Origin: Clostridium sp. AM30-24
Lineage (GTDB): Bacteria > Bacillota > Clostridia > Lachnospirales > Lachnospiraceae
Length of the DNA stretch: 64,000 nt
Direction: 5' to 3'
Assembly (NCBI RefSeq): GCF_003480435.1
Contig: NZ_QUJB01000011.1
Location: 271 to 64,270, forward strand
Shown here: in pieces, positions 8,762-17,198 of the stretch
Numbering within the stretch: position 1 is the first letter of the stretch
Layout of the letters: each line of letters starts with the position of its first letter
Program-made: the position numbers and the translations under genes
The notes under the pieces: generated by a model
Told to the model about the DNA's origin: nothing
The model's input: the letters and a program-made list of their open reading frames with translations, nothing else
Databases searched by the model: none

Positions 8762-8908
8762 TTGTTGCGAACAAAAAAGGCATTTTTTCAAGGCGCTCTG
8801 TTGATCGCCGGTATGGTCATGCTGTGCGCCGGCGTCATGCGGGGAGAGGCGGATACCGTGTTAAGTAAGGCGATCAGGCTGTGTTTGGAGTGTGTTGGAA
8901 TTGGATAA
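8762..8908 (+). CDS. CD1871A-type CXXC mini-protein
   Basis: A 48-residue frame with a TTG start behind AAGGAGAAGGAG. It has one membrane segment (about residues 8-26), then MRGEADTVLSKAIRLCLECVGIG with a C41-x-x-C44 pair near the end. The pattern matches the small CD1871A family CXXC proteins that I know to sit beside NapH-like polyferredoxins. Its last codons overlap the start of the next gene, so the two are translationally coupled. A role in membrane thiol or electron transfer is inferred. Confidence 0.75.
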   Translation: MLRTKKAFFQGALLIAGMVMLCAGVMRGEADTVLSKAIRLCLECVGIG

Positions 8909-9794
8909 CAGAAAACATATCATATCAAAGAGCCTGAGCCAGTTTCGCGGCTGGATCCAGGCAGAGGCGGCGCTTCTTACGAACCCTCACCTGCCGAATT
9001 TTTTCAAAGGCGGGATCTATCAGGGAAAGACAAAGGCAGTCTGCGTGCCGGGGCTGAACTGCTATTCCTGTCCGGCGGCAGCCGGGGCATGTCCGATCGG
9101 TTCCTTTCAGGCGGTGGTCGGCTCATCGAAATTCAGCTTTTCCTATTATATAACAGGATTTCTGATCCTGTTTGGTGTCCTTTTAGGGCGCTTCATATGC
9201 GGATTTTTGTGCCCCTTTGGCTGGCTGCAGGATCTTCTTCACAAAATTCCGGGGAAAAAGCTGTCTACGGAAAGGCTTAAGCCCCTGACTTATCTTAAAT
9301 ATGCCGTGCTGTTTTTTACTGTGATCGCTCTGCCGGCGCTTGTTGTAAATGATGTGGGAATGGGTGACCCATTCTTTTGCAAGTATCTCTGTCCACAGGG
9401 AGTTTTAGAGGGGGCAATTCCTTTGTCAGTCGTTGACCCGGGGATCCGGTCGGCATTGGGACATCTGTTTACCGGAAAGCTTATGATCCTGATCGGAGTC
9501 GTTGTTTTGAGTGTGCTGTTTTATCGGCCGTTCTGCAAATGGCTCTGTCCCCTCGGTGCGTTTTATGCGTTGATGAACAAGGTATCCCTGCTTGGGATCA
9601 AAGTGGATGAGCATAGATGCGTCTCCTGCGGAGCATGCAGAAGAGTCTGTCAGATGGATGTTGATGTCACAAGCTCACCCAATCACACGGAATGTATCCG
9701 GTGCGGGAAGTGTATCAATGCCTGTCCCACGGATGCCGTCAGCTTTTGCTACGGCTTTGCGTCCGACTCAAATAGAAATGGAGAAAAGAAATGA
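8892..9794 (+). CDS. Membrane 4Fe-4S polyferredoxin (NapH/YccM-like)
   Basis: A 300-residue membrane protein with about four to five hydrophobic segments. It has two CxxxCP-type membrane motifs (GFLCPFGWLQD and KWLCPLGAFYA). The C-terminus carries two classical 4Fe-4S ferredoxin clusters, CVSCGACRRVC and CIRCGKCINACP. It should pass electrons across or along the membrane, probably to the redoxin lipoprotein encoded next. The start is uncertain: GTG at 8892, or TTG at 8895 or 8901, all overlapping the mini-protein gene. It overlaps the next gene by four bases. Confidence 0.85.
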   Translation: MLELDNRKHIISKSLSQFRGWIQAEAALLTNPHLPNFFKGGIYQGKTKAVCVPGLNCYSCPAAAGACPIGSFQAVVGSSKFSFSYYITGFLILFGVLLGRFICGFLCPFGWLQDLLHKIPGKKLSTERLKPLTYLKYAVLFFTVIALPALVVNDVGMGDPFFCKYLCPQGVLEGAIPLSVVDPGIRSALGHLFTGKLMILIGVVVLSVLFYRPFCKWLCPLGAFYALMNKVSLLGIKVDEHRCVSCGACRRVCQMDVDVTSSPNHTECIRCGKCINACPTDAVSFCYGFASDSNRNGEKK

Positions 9795-10762
9795 AACGAT
9801 CAAATATGATAATGTTCCTGCTCATTCTTGTGCTGGCATTTGGCCTCACAGCGTGCGGGAAAGCAAAAAATAACAGGGAAACTGCCTCCGGGCAGACGTC
9901 AGAGAGTGAAACGTTACTGTCCGCGGAGCCGGGAGATGCCAAAGAAGCAGCAGACCTGTATCAAAAGCTGATGCAGAAGGAGGAGGATATTCAGTCAGCC
10001 AATGCAAAGCTCTGGGAAAAGCTGTTCCTGACGATCGATAAAGACCAGGTGGTAAGTGGAGACAATAATAATTACGGCGATTTTCTTCTGAAGGCGATCG
10101 AAGCTGCAAAGGATCAATTTACAGCAGATGAGTTGAAAATTCTGAATGACGGAGCGGGACAGATCCGGGAGATCGAGGAAAAGCTGATGGCTCTGGAGGA
10201 GAAATATCCGGATTGCGTCAAGATGCCGGGGGAAGGTGAGAGTGCTGAGGCAGGAAATGCTGAGAGCGGTCAGGAAAAGTTCCCGGACTTTCAGGGAAAG
10301 GATCTCGATGGCAAGGATGTAAACAGCAGTGAACTCTTTTCCGGCAATACCGTAACCGTCGTGAATTTCTGGTTTACGACCTGCAAGCCCTGTGTCGGAG
10401 AGCTTGCGGATCTGGATGCGCTGAATCAGGAGCTGGTGCAAAAGGGCGGTGCGGTCGTAGGAATCAATGCATTCACGCTGGACGGCGATGAGGGTGCGAT
10501 TGCCGAGGCGAAGGAGATCCTGTCAAAAAAGGGAGCAGCCTATCAGAATCTCTGGTTTGACTCCGACAGTGATGCCGGCCGCTTTACCGCCGGACTGTAC
10601 GCATTCCCAACGACCTATGTCGTCGATCAGGACGGGAACATCGTGGGACAGCCGATTGTAGGCGCGGTCACATCCCAGGAACAGATGAAGACGCTCCATG
10701 CCCTGATTGAGCAGGCACTTTATCAAAAGTATGCGGCGGAATCGGCGGCGGCACGCAGGTGA
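9791..10762 (+). CDS. TlpA-like redoxin lipoprotein
   Basis: A 323-residue surface lipoprotein with lipobox LTAC (Cys22). Residues 40-150 form a helical region. A thioredoxin-fold domain follows, starting near PDFQGKDLDGKDV with the redox pair C198-K-P-C201 and the cis-Pro region AFPTTYVVD. It likely reduces disulfides or peroxides outside the membrane, fed by the polyferredoxin and CXXC mini-protein upstream. The ATGA overlap with the polyferredoxin gene shows a tight operon. Confidence 0.88.
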   Translation: MKRSNMIMFLLILVLAFGLTACGKAKNNRETASGQTSESETLLSAEPGDAKEAADLYQKLMQKEEDIQSANAKLWEKLFLTIDKDQVVSGDNNNYGDFLLKAIEAAKDQFTADELKILNDGAGQIREIEEKLMALEEKYPDCVKMPGEGESAEAGNAESGQEKFPDFQGKDLDGKDVNSSELFSGNTVTVVNFWFTTCKPCVGELADLDALNQELVQKGGAVVGINAFTLDGDEGAIAEAKEILSKKGAAYQNLWFDSDSDAGRFTAGLYAFPTTYVVDQDGNIVGQPIVGAVTSQEQMKTLHALIEQALYQKYAAESAAARR

Positions 10763-10849
10763 CGTTAGCAGCAGCAGGAATCAGACTTTTCGGAGGTGTT
10801 TCGGGGGATGTGGATCAGGCAGTGGAAGCGTAAAGAGTACTAACATAAG

Positions 10850-10898
10850 AGGATGTGCAAGGGTAATGAAATAAAGTTACCGCAGCACATCCTTTTGT
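10850..10898 (+). terminator. Intrinsic terminator
   Basis: AGGATGTGC (10850-10858) pairs with GCACATCCT (10885-10893), inner GGTAA/TTACC, then TTTTGTGTTTT. It closes the redox cassette. Confidence 0.8.
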
Positions 10899-10943
10899 GT
10901 TTTCCGGTTCATGTTTTTCGGGCGAAAACCGTAAAGAAATCTG

Positions 10944-10972
10944 TTTACATTTTCACAAATCCCTTTTATACT
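10944..10972 (+). promoter_or_regulatory. Promoter of the PfkB kinase gene
   Basis: TTTACA (10944-10949), 17-base spacer, TATACT (10967-10972). Confidence 0.75.
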
Positions 10973-10978
10973 TGGTAA

Positions 10979-11159
10979 GTATGCGTTTTACAGGATAAAG
11001 CGAAGAAAAGCAAAGCTGGCAATGTGACAGCTGAAATACAGGAAGTAATCTGCGGACAACCGATAAGTGATATCCGGAGCAGGGGCTTCGGGCTGCCCGG
11101 GAGCGCCGGAGGCAGATGGCATTCCATATGACAAAGGAAAGTGAAAAAGGAGAAGTACG
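10979..11159 (+). other. Long 5' leader of the kinase gene
   Basis: About 180 nt of untranslated leader. The part 11066-11116 is GC-rich with CCGGAGC and GGGCTTCGGGCTGCCC blocks that can fold. I could not match it to a known riboswitch. An AAAAGGAGAAG ribosome site ends it. Confidence 0.35.
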
Positions 11160-12080
11160 ATGGGAATTGTAGTGATCGGTGACGTGTTTATTGACATCAA
11201 GGGGTATTCCCTCTCCCCATATATCCCACAGGGAAGAAATGCAGGAACGGTGATTCAGATCCACGGCGGCGTAGCGAGAAATGTTGCGGAGAACATCGCG
11301 AATATTGAATTACAGCCGACTTTTATCAGCGCAGTGGATGATAACGCCATGGGTGAGGATGTGATCCAGAAATTAAAACGCCACAAGGTCGAGACAAAGT
11401 ATATCAAGAAGGTTCCGAACGGCATGGGAACCTGGCTTGCAGTCTTTGACAATGAGGGCGATGTGGTGGCATCTATCTCAAAGAGACCGGATCATAAGCC
11501 GATCGAGCAGATCTTAGATGAATACGGGGACGAGATCTTTAAGGATGCGGACAGCATTGCGATCGAGATCGATACCGACAAGGAGATCGTAAAAAAGACC
11601 TTCATGTATGCGGAAAAGTACCACAAAGAGGTCTATGCCCTCGTATCAAATATGACGATCGCAGTGGAGAGAAGAGATTTCCTCCGCAGGACGGCATGCT
11701 TTGTGTGCAATCAGCAGGAGGCAGGAATCCTGTTCTCGGAAGATTATGATTGCATGACTCCGGCAGAGTTGGCGGCAGTTCTTCCGGAGCGGATCCGTTC
11801 TGCGAAGATCTCCCGCATGGTGGTGACCATGGGCGGCAACGGTGCGGTCTTTGTTGATGAGGACGGGCACACCGGTCTTTATCCGGGACGCAAGGTGGAT
11901 GTCGTTGACACAACGGGAGCCGGGGATGCGTTCTTCTCCGGTGTCTGCATCGGGCTTACCTACGGAAAAACACTGAAGGAGTCCTGCGGAATCGGCACGA
12001 GACTTGCAGCAACTGTGATCTGTACAACGGAGAATATCTGCCCGAGGTTCATGCCGGAAGAATTTGGACTGAAACGATAG
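11160..12080 (+). CDS. PfkB-family carbohydrate/nucleoside kinase
   Basis: A 306-residue ribokinase-fold enzyme that phosphorylates a sugar or nucleoside with ATP. Both family signatures are present: HGGVARNVAENIA (residues 35-47) and DTTGAGDAFFSG (near 245) with the catalytic Asp. The compact form recalls pseudouridine or adenosine-type kinases, but the substrate is not determined. It is followed 16 bases later by a transglutaminase-like gene, probably in the same transcript. Confidence 0.88.
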   Translation: MGIVVIGDVFIDIKGYSLSPYIPQGRNAGTVIQIHGGVARNVAENIANIELQPTFISAVDDNAMGEDVIQKLKRHKVETKYIKKVPNGMGTWLAVFDNEGDVVASISKRPDHKPIEQILDEYGDEIFKDADSIAIEIDTDKEIVKKTFMYAEKYHKEVYALVSNMTIAVERRDFLRRTACFVCNQQEAGILFSEDYDCMTPAELAAVLPERIRSAKISRMVVTMGGNGAVFVDEDGHTGLYPGRKVDVVDTTGAGDAFFSGVCIGLTYGKTLKESCGIGTRLAATVICTTENICPRFMPEEFGLKR

Positions 12081-12096
12081 AAGGATCATCTCAATC

Positions 12097-13125
12097 ATGG
12101 AACCATTTTATTATAACCGCATGGACAAAGAACGTCAGGCTGTTTACCGTGCCATGCAGCAGGGACTTTTGAGTCTGGCAGACTCTTTTCAGATCCCCCG
12201 GATCGACGGACATGCCTTAAGCGATATTTTCTTTGAACTCCGCCTGGATCACCCGGAGATCTTCTGGGTCTCAAGCTTTAAATACCGGTATTTTGCAGAT
12301 TCCCCGAACCTGATCTTCATCCCGGAATATCTGTTTGAGAAGAGCAAGATTAAGGATCATCAGAAAGCCATGAAAGCCCGGGTGGAAAAGCTCGCAAGAC
12401 CGGCGGCAAAGCTTTCGGAGCTGGAAAAAGAAAAATATATCCACGATTTCATCTGTGAGAATATTCACTATGATAAGCTGAAGAAGCCCTATTCCCACGA
12501 GATTATCGGACCACTGGGCCACGGAGTCGGTGTCTGTGAGGGAATTGCCAAGTCTGTCAAGATCCTCTGCGACGCGCTGGGGATCTGGTGTATGATTGCC
12601 TTATGCGGAAACAATCCTGAAAAAGGGATCAAGTACCGTCATACCTGGAATATCGTAAAGATTGGAAAGACCTGCTATCATCTGGATGCCACCTTCGACA
12701 ACAGTCTTGGAAAGTGCGCCGGGACCGGCGGTGAGATCCGCTACGATTACTTCAACCTGGATGACAAAGCCGTCTTCCGCGACCATGAGCCGTTGATCGC
12801 TCCGGCCCCGGCCTGTACGGATGGCGACCATTTTTACTACAAAGAGAAAAAACTTTCCTTCACAAAGACGGAGGAAGTATACAAGCGCTCTCTCCAGACC
12901 GCAAAGAAGAATAAGACCCTCACATTTCACTGGCGCGGCGGCTATCTGACCCGTGAGGTTCTGAAAGAACTCCTCGAACTCATCGAGAAAGCAGGAACTG
13001 AGCAGAACAAGACTGCCCATATCCAGCTCAACTGGCCGCAGGCGGTTCTGAGGATCCATTATACGGATGAGCGCTCGCAGGCTGTCGTTACCATAGAAGA
13101 GGCAAACGAGGGGGAGGAGTCATGA
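12097..13125 (+). CDS. Transglutaminase-like cysteine protein
   Basis: A 342-residue protein without a signal peptide. It has a transglutaminase/protease core: Cys147 in GHGVGVCEGIAKS, His182 in YRHTWNIV and Asp197 in HLDATFDNS, which make the catalytic triad. The C-terminal 100 residues are unassigned. It may act as a cytosolic peptidase or amidase. It probably shares a transcript with the kinase upstream, but a functional link is unknown. Confidence 0.8.
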   Translation: MEPFYYNRMDKERQAVYRAMQQGLLSLADSFQIPRIDGHALSDIFFELRLDHPEIFWVSSFKYRYFADSPNLIFIPEYLFEKSKIKDHQKAMKARVEKLARPAAKLSELEKEKYIHDFICENIHYDKLKKPYSHEIIGPLGHGVGVCEGIAKSVKILCDALGIWCMIALCGNNPEKGIKYRHTWNIVKIGKTCYHLDATFDNSLGKCAGTGGEIRYDYFNLDDKAVFRDHEPLIAPAPACTDGDHFYYKEKKLSFTKTEEVYKRSLQTAKKNKTLTFHWRGGYLTREVLKELLELIEKAGTEQNKTAHIQLNWPQAVLRIHYTDERSQAVVTIEEANEGEES

Positions 13126-13190
13126 CCATGCTGCAGCTCGCACACGCATGAACTACAGACGGATCGAAAAAAAGAACCTGTAATTTTTTT

Positions 13191-13221
13191 AGACAGCATA
13201 TTTACATGCTGTCTTTTTTTG
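13191..13221 (+). terminator. Intrinsic terminator
   Basis: AGACAGCAT (13191-13199) pairs perfectly with ATGCTGTCT (13206-13214), followed by six more T. The -35 box of the next promoter lies inside its loop and 3' arm. Confidence 0.85.
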
Positions 13222-13229
13222 CTTATAAT
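13201..13229 (+). promoter_or_regulatory. Promoter of the NCS2 permease gene, nested in the terminator
   Basis: TTTACA (13201-13206), 17-base spacer, TATAAT (13224-13229). The spacer contains the terminator's 3' arm and T-run. A leader of about 127 nt follows; it does not show the conserved purine-riboswitch core. Confidence 0.65.
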
Positions 13230-13362
13230 AACGATACAAAAAATTATCACTGTTAATAAATGAGTCTGACGGAGGCAATGGTGCCAGAACGCAGGCGGCG
13301 CGGTGAAAATGCGGCTGTGAACACATGAAACAGCTAAGAATTACAAAAAGGGAGAAAATCGT

Positions 13363-14760
13363 ATGAAAGAAGAAAAGAGATCCGATCAGGCGATGTATGA
13401 TTTCTACGGGAAAATGCCGTTAAAGCGGGCGATCCCGCTGGGACTGCAGCATGTACTGGCAATGTTCGTGGGAAACCTGACACCGCTTCTTATTATCTGC
13501 GGGGCATGCGGAATCAGCGGAAGCGAGGAATTTGCCCAGCTTCAGGTCAGTCTCTTACAGAATGCAATGTTTGTAGCGGGGGTTGTGACACTGGTCCAGC
13601 TCTACGCGATCGGTCCGATCGGAGGTAAAGTTCCGATCATCATGGGAACCAGCTCCGGTTTCATCGGAGTTTTCAAGAGTGTGGCAGATACAATGGGCGG
13701 CGGACTTGCCACCTACGGCGCGATCATGGGCGCATCGGTGATCGGAGGTCTCTTCGAGGGCGTTCTCGGATTTTTCATCAGGCCGCTGCGAAAATTTTTC
13801 CCGGCTGTGGTGACAGGAACTGTCGTTTTATCCATCGGCCTTTCCCTGATCTCCGTCGGTATCAATTCTTTCGGAGGCGGAAACGGAGCGAAGGACTTTG
13901 GATCCGTGGAGAATCTTCTTCTGGCGCTCTTTGTCCTTGTCGTGATCCTTATTGTGAAACACTGGACAAAGGGAATCGCAAGCAATTCTGCGATCCTCAT
14001 CGGAATCATCGCGGGCTACGGGGCAGCTGTTATCATGAGCCTGATCCTTCCGACAACAGGGATCACAGCGGACGGAACGGAGTATACGAAAGCCTGGGTA
14101 TTGAACTGGGATAAAGTCGCGCAGGCCAGCTGGATCAGCATTCCGGAAATCCTTCCGGTAAAACCGGTGTTTGATGTTCGCGCTATCGCCCCGATCATTA
14201 TTATGTTCATCGTTACGGCGGTTGAGACGGTGGGAGATATTTCCGGTGTTATCGAGGGCGGAATGGACCGTGAGGCAACGGATAAGGAGCTTTCCGGCGG
14301 CGTGATCTGTGACGGTATCGGCTCATCCTTTGCCGCGTTATTCGGAATCCTTCCGAACACATCCTTCAGCCAGAACGTGGGTCTGGTCACTATGACGAAA
14401 GTAGTGAACCGCACAGCCCTTGCCACAGGTGCGGTATTCCTGATCCTCTGTGGACTTGTTCCGAAGCTGGGCGCGATCGTTTCCATTATGCCGCAGGCAG
14501 TTCTCGGCGGCGCGGCGGTCATGATGTTCTCCTCCATCGTAATCAGTGGAATCCAGTTGATCACAAAGGAGAAGATGACAGCGAAGAACCTGACCATCGT
14601 TTCCGTGGCACTCGGCGTTGGATACGGAATGGGCGCCAACACAGCGATCTTAGCCCAGACACCGCAGGCGATCCAGCTGATCTTCGGCGGATCCGGAATC
14701 GTCCCGGCAGCGGTGGTTGCGATCCTGTTAAATATTGTGCTTCCGGACGAGAGAAAGTAG
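13363..14760 (+). CDS. Nucleobase:cation symporter-2 (xanthine/uric acid permease type)
   Basis: A 465-residue transporter with about 14 membrane segments of the NCS2 family (UraA/XanQ/PbuX). The family signature QNVGLVTMTKV (near residue 335) and the N-terminal GLQHVLAMFVGNLTPLLI are clear. Proton- or sodium-coupled purine uptake is expected. The gene lies 5 kb from a molybdenum hydroxylase of xanthine dehydrogenase type, which favours xanthine or a related purine as substrate. Confidence 0.9.
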   Translation: MKEEKRSDQAMYDFYGKMPLKRAIPLGLQHVLAMFVGNLTPLLIICGACGISGSEEFAQLQVSLLQNAMFVAGVVTLVQLYAIGPIGGKVPIIMGTSSGFIGVFKSVADTMGGGLATYGAIMGASVIGGLFEGVLGFFIRPLRKFFPAVVTGTVVLSIGLSLISVGINSFGGGNGAKDFGSVENLLLALFVLVVILIVKHWTKGIASNSAILIGIIAGYGAAVIMSLILPTTGITADGTEYTKAWVLNWDKVAQASWISIPEILPVKPVFDVRAIAPIIIMFIVTAVETVGDISGVIEGGMDREATDKELSGGVICDGIGSSFAALFGILPNTSFSQNVGLVTMTKVVNRTALATGAVFLILCGLVPKLGAIVSIMPQAVLGGAAVMMFSSIVISGIQLITKEKMTAKNLTIVSVALGVGYGMGANTAILAQTPQAIQLIFGGSGIVPAAVVAILLNIVLPDERK

Positions 14761-14796
14761 AAAAAGATTTGAGTATAAAGTGAAGGCTTAAGAGAA

Positions 14797-14857
14797 AAGC
14801 GGAATGTATCCGGGCGATAGGGAGATATCGCCTACCGGATAAATTCCGCTTTTTTTA
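14797..14857 (+). terminator. Long intrinsic terminator
   Basis: AGCGGAAT (14798-14805) pairs with ATTCCGCT (14843-14850), with inner TATCCGG/CCGGATA and GCGATA/TATCGC stems, then seven T. It overlaps the last codons of the opposing gene. Confidence 0.85.
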
Positions 14858-16094
14858 ATTGTTCCAGCTCCGCCGGGGTGTCCGCATCAGCGAGCTCCAG
14901 CGGGTCGCTTACGGGAAAATACCGGACACTGTCCGGATACTTTTTGAGCAGCACATTGCCGCCCTGATTGTCCGGGAGTGTGAGAAGTTCCTCAAAGTAT
15001 CGGCTTCCAAAAAGAACCGGGTTTCCGGGGATCAGAAGATCGTCGCCGGAGACAGACGCAAGGCGGAAGATCGCGGAGGAGGAGGCTGGAGAGGTATTTT
15101 GATAAGATTGTGAAAAGGCGATTCCCATAGCCTCCAACGTCTCTCGTGTCAGCAGCGGTTGATCTCCAAGCGCGAACATACAGCCGGTCAGTTCGGGATG
15201 TTCCTTCAATAGGGCAGAGAGACCGAGATGAACCGTATGGTTCCGATAGGGCATCGCGTGCAGCAGGACCGGGATATTCCGCTCTCTGCAGAGCGATTCG
15301 ACTTCCGGTGATCTCGTCACAACGATCCTGGCGGCAAAAAGAGCGGTGTCAGTGGCAGATAAGATCCGGGAGATCAGCGGTTTTCCATGGAAGTCAGCCA
15401 TGAGCTTGTTGGAACCAAACCGCTTTCCGAGTCCCGATGCCATGATGACACATCCGACAGGAAGAACCGGGCGGTCCAGATCATACACAAACACATCATC
15501 ACGAGCCCGCAGTGCATCGAGAAAAGGAGTGGACTGACTGCGAAGGACTGCGATGACGCGTTTCCGATCGAAAAGCCGGAAGACCGCATCGCAGAATTCC
15601 GGACAGGAGCTTTCGAGATAACCAAGTTCGTCGATCACGGTCCATTGGGCCGGGGAATCGATGGCGCGGGTGACGGAGGCAGCGCCTGGGCCAAGAAATC
15701 CGCTTAGATCCGGGGTCATCTGGTTACCGGGAGTTAGTGACACAGTCTGTCCGGCAGCAGGCGGTTGATAGGATCCGATCGTTACTGCCTCTCCGGTAAG
15801 ATTGTCTGTCAGTTCCACATGATCACGGGGGACAACCCGCGTTGTGAAGCCGGGAAACGGACCGCGACCGGAAAAGTATGGCAGAGCGAGGATTTCCCTT
15901 AAAAGCGTACTCTTTCCGCTTCCTCTGCAGCCGGTTATGATCAGATGTCGTTTTCCCCCGATCGGTACGGGAGATGCGGAATCAGGGTCGGACTGATTTC
16001 CCGGAACTTTCATCAGCGGTATATTTAGAAAAGATCTGAGAATAGAGCTCGCGGCTGCTCTGGATGCAGGCGTTGCGGTAGGTTTCGTAGTCAT
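14832..16094 (-). CDS. NTPase (THEP1-like) fused to MocA-like cytidylyltransferase
   Basis: A 420-residue two-domain protein. Residues 48-215 form a P-loop NTPase with Walker A ITGCRGSGKST and Walker B VIDELGYLESS, like THEP1/NTPase_1 proteins. Residues 220-420 are a MobA/MocA nucleotidyltransferase with MASGLGKRFGSNKLMADFHGKPLI and GDQPLLT. MocA makes the cytosine form of molybdopterin used by xanthine dehydrogenase-type enzymes, one of which is encoded at 20.7 kb. The 16094 start has an AAAGGAG site inside the ModE-like gene, giving a 113-base overlap; ATG 16013 is the alternative. Confidence 0.82.
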   Translation of the reverse strand: MTTKPTATPASRAAASSILRSFLNIPLMKVPGNQSDPDSASPVPIGGKRHLIITGCRGSGKSTLLREILALPYFSGRGPFPGFTTRVVPRDHVELTDNLTGEAVTIGSYQPPAAGQTVSLTPGNQMTPDLSGFLGPGAASVTRAIDSPAQWTVIDELGYLESSCPEFCDAVFRLFDRKRVIAVLRSQSTPFLDALRARDDVFVYDLDRPVLPVGCVIMASGLGKRFGSNKLMADFHGKPLISRILSATDTALFAARIVVTRSPEVESLCRERNIPVLLHAMPYRNHTVHLGLSALLKEHPELTGCMFALGDQPLLTRETLEAMGIAFSQSYQNTSPASSSAIFRLASVSGDDLLIPGNPVLFGSRYFEELLTLPDNQGGNVLLKKYPDSVRYFPVSDPLELADADTPAELEQLKKAEFIR

Positions 16095-16365
16095 GTAAAA
16101 ACTCCTTTGCTTCCGGTGTCAGAGCACTTCCGCCACCACCTTTTCCGCCGATCCGGCGGGCAGTGAGCGGGAAGCCGAGATTTTTTTCAGCGCGCTTCAT
16201 AATGGTGAGTGCCTTCGTGTAGGCCATGCCCATGGAGATTGCCGCGGCCCGCAGCGAACCGGTCTCCTCGATCAGATGGAGCAGGCGGCAGGGACCTTCA
16301 CCGAAGAAGCGGAAGTGGTCATCACCGCAGAGAAAAACACGGATGTCAGATATCATGGAGGACAC
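15982..16365 (-). CDS. ModE-like winged-helix regulator
   Basis: A 127-residue protein matching the DNA-binding half of ModE: FGEGPCRLLHLIEETGSLRAAAISMGMAYTKALTIMKRAEKNLGFPL, then the GGKGGGGSALTPEAKEFL wing. The C-terminal molybdate-binding (MOP) domains of E. coli ModE are missing, as in many short homologues. It lies in an operon with an importer and a MocA fusion, so control of molybdenum uptake and cofactor use is likely. Confidence 0.85.
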   Translation of the reverse strand: MSSMISDIRVFLCGDDHFRFFGEGPCRLLHLIEETGSLRAAAISMGMAYTKALTIMKRAEKNLGFPLTARRIGGKGGGGSALTPEAKEFLHDYETYRNACIQSSRELYSQIFSKYTADESSGKSVRP

Positions 16366-16388
16366 CTTCTTTCAGAAATTATCAGGGG

Positions 16389-17192
16389 TTACAGGGTGGG
16401 AAGCAGGATGAGACGCCTGTGATCCGGGGCTTGCGGGTCTGGAATTTCAAGAAGATTCACCGGACCGTAGATTTCGGTAAATGCCAGCTCCATATCTTTG
16501 ATGGAGTCGGTCTCCGGCCGCAGTATGCGGATCAGATGGCCGTCCTTCAACAGCATCAGTGTGTCACAGCAGGTGAGGGCCAGAACCGGATCATGAAGGC
16601 AGATCAGGGCGGTTTTCACAGGATTCCCACATACAAGTTCCCGGATCATCTGAACCATCCGGTACTTGTTTCCGAGGTCCAGCGAACTGTCCGGCTCATC
16701 GAAGAGCAGCAGCTTCGTGCCTTCCACCAGAGTCCGGGCGAAGATCACCAGCTGCTTTTCCCCGCCGCTGAGGGTGAGATAATCCCGCTCCGCGAGCTCA
16801 GCCATTCCGACCTGTTTTAGAGCATGGTAGGCGTTCCTCCTCATATCTGCGGACGGCTGGCTCAAAAGTCCTAATTTTGAATAAAATCCCATCAGCACAA
16901 CGTCCAGGACACTCATGGAGATAGAGATTCCGCTCTGCTGCGGAATATAGCTGACACGTTTTGCCAGTTCCTTCGCCCGCAGTCCGGCGAGCTCCAGTCC
17001 TTCCAGAACTACATGACCGCCATGGGACAGCTCTCCGCAGACTGCTTTGAGAAGTGTCGTCTTTCCGCTTCCGTTCGGGCCGAGAATTCCGATCACATGG
17101 CCCGGTGCATCAACGGAAAATGAGACACGATCCAGAATCTGACGTCTTCCGAGACAGACGGAGATATCCTGAACAGAGAAAAATTCATTCAT
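16389..17192 (-). CDS. ABC importer ATPase (FecE/BtuD type)
   Basis: A 267-residue ATPase with Walker A GPNGSGKTTLLK, signature LSGGEKQL (the common LSGGE form), Walker B LLLFDEPDSSLD and the switch His in LICLHDP. It powers the permease encoded just upstream (7-base gap). The class II importers of this type carry siderophores, cobalamin or, in Haemophilus MolBCA, molybdate/tungstate. Confidence 0.9.
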   Translation of the reverse strand: MNEFFSVQDISVCLGRRQILDRVSFSVDAPGHVIGILGPNGSGKTTLLKAVCGELSHGGHVVLEGLELAGLRAKELAKRVSYIPQQSGISISMSVLDVVLMGFYSKLGLLSQPSADMRRNAYHALKQVGMAELAERDYLTLSGGEKQLVIFARTLVEGTKLLLFDEPDSSLDLGNKYRMVQMIRELVCGNPVKTALICLHDPVLALTCCDTLMLLKDGHLIRILRPETDSIKDMELAFTEIYGPVNLLEIPDPQAPDHRRLILLPTL

Positions 17193-17198
17193 TTCAGG

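Noticed and set aside
10743..10830. Short frame after the redoxin gene ending at 10830
   Set aside because: About 24 codons overlapping the previous stop region, no ribosome site, probably chance.
12097..13125. Reading the transglutaminase-like protein as a secreted wall enzyme
   Set aside because: No signal peptide or membrane segment is visible.
13236..13362. Purine riboswitch ahead of the NCS2 permease
   Set aside because: The conserved TATA..AATATGG and CCGTAAA-type core elements could not be found.
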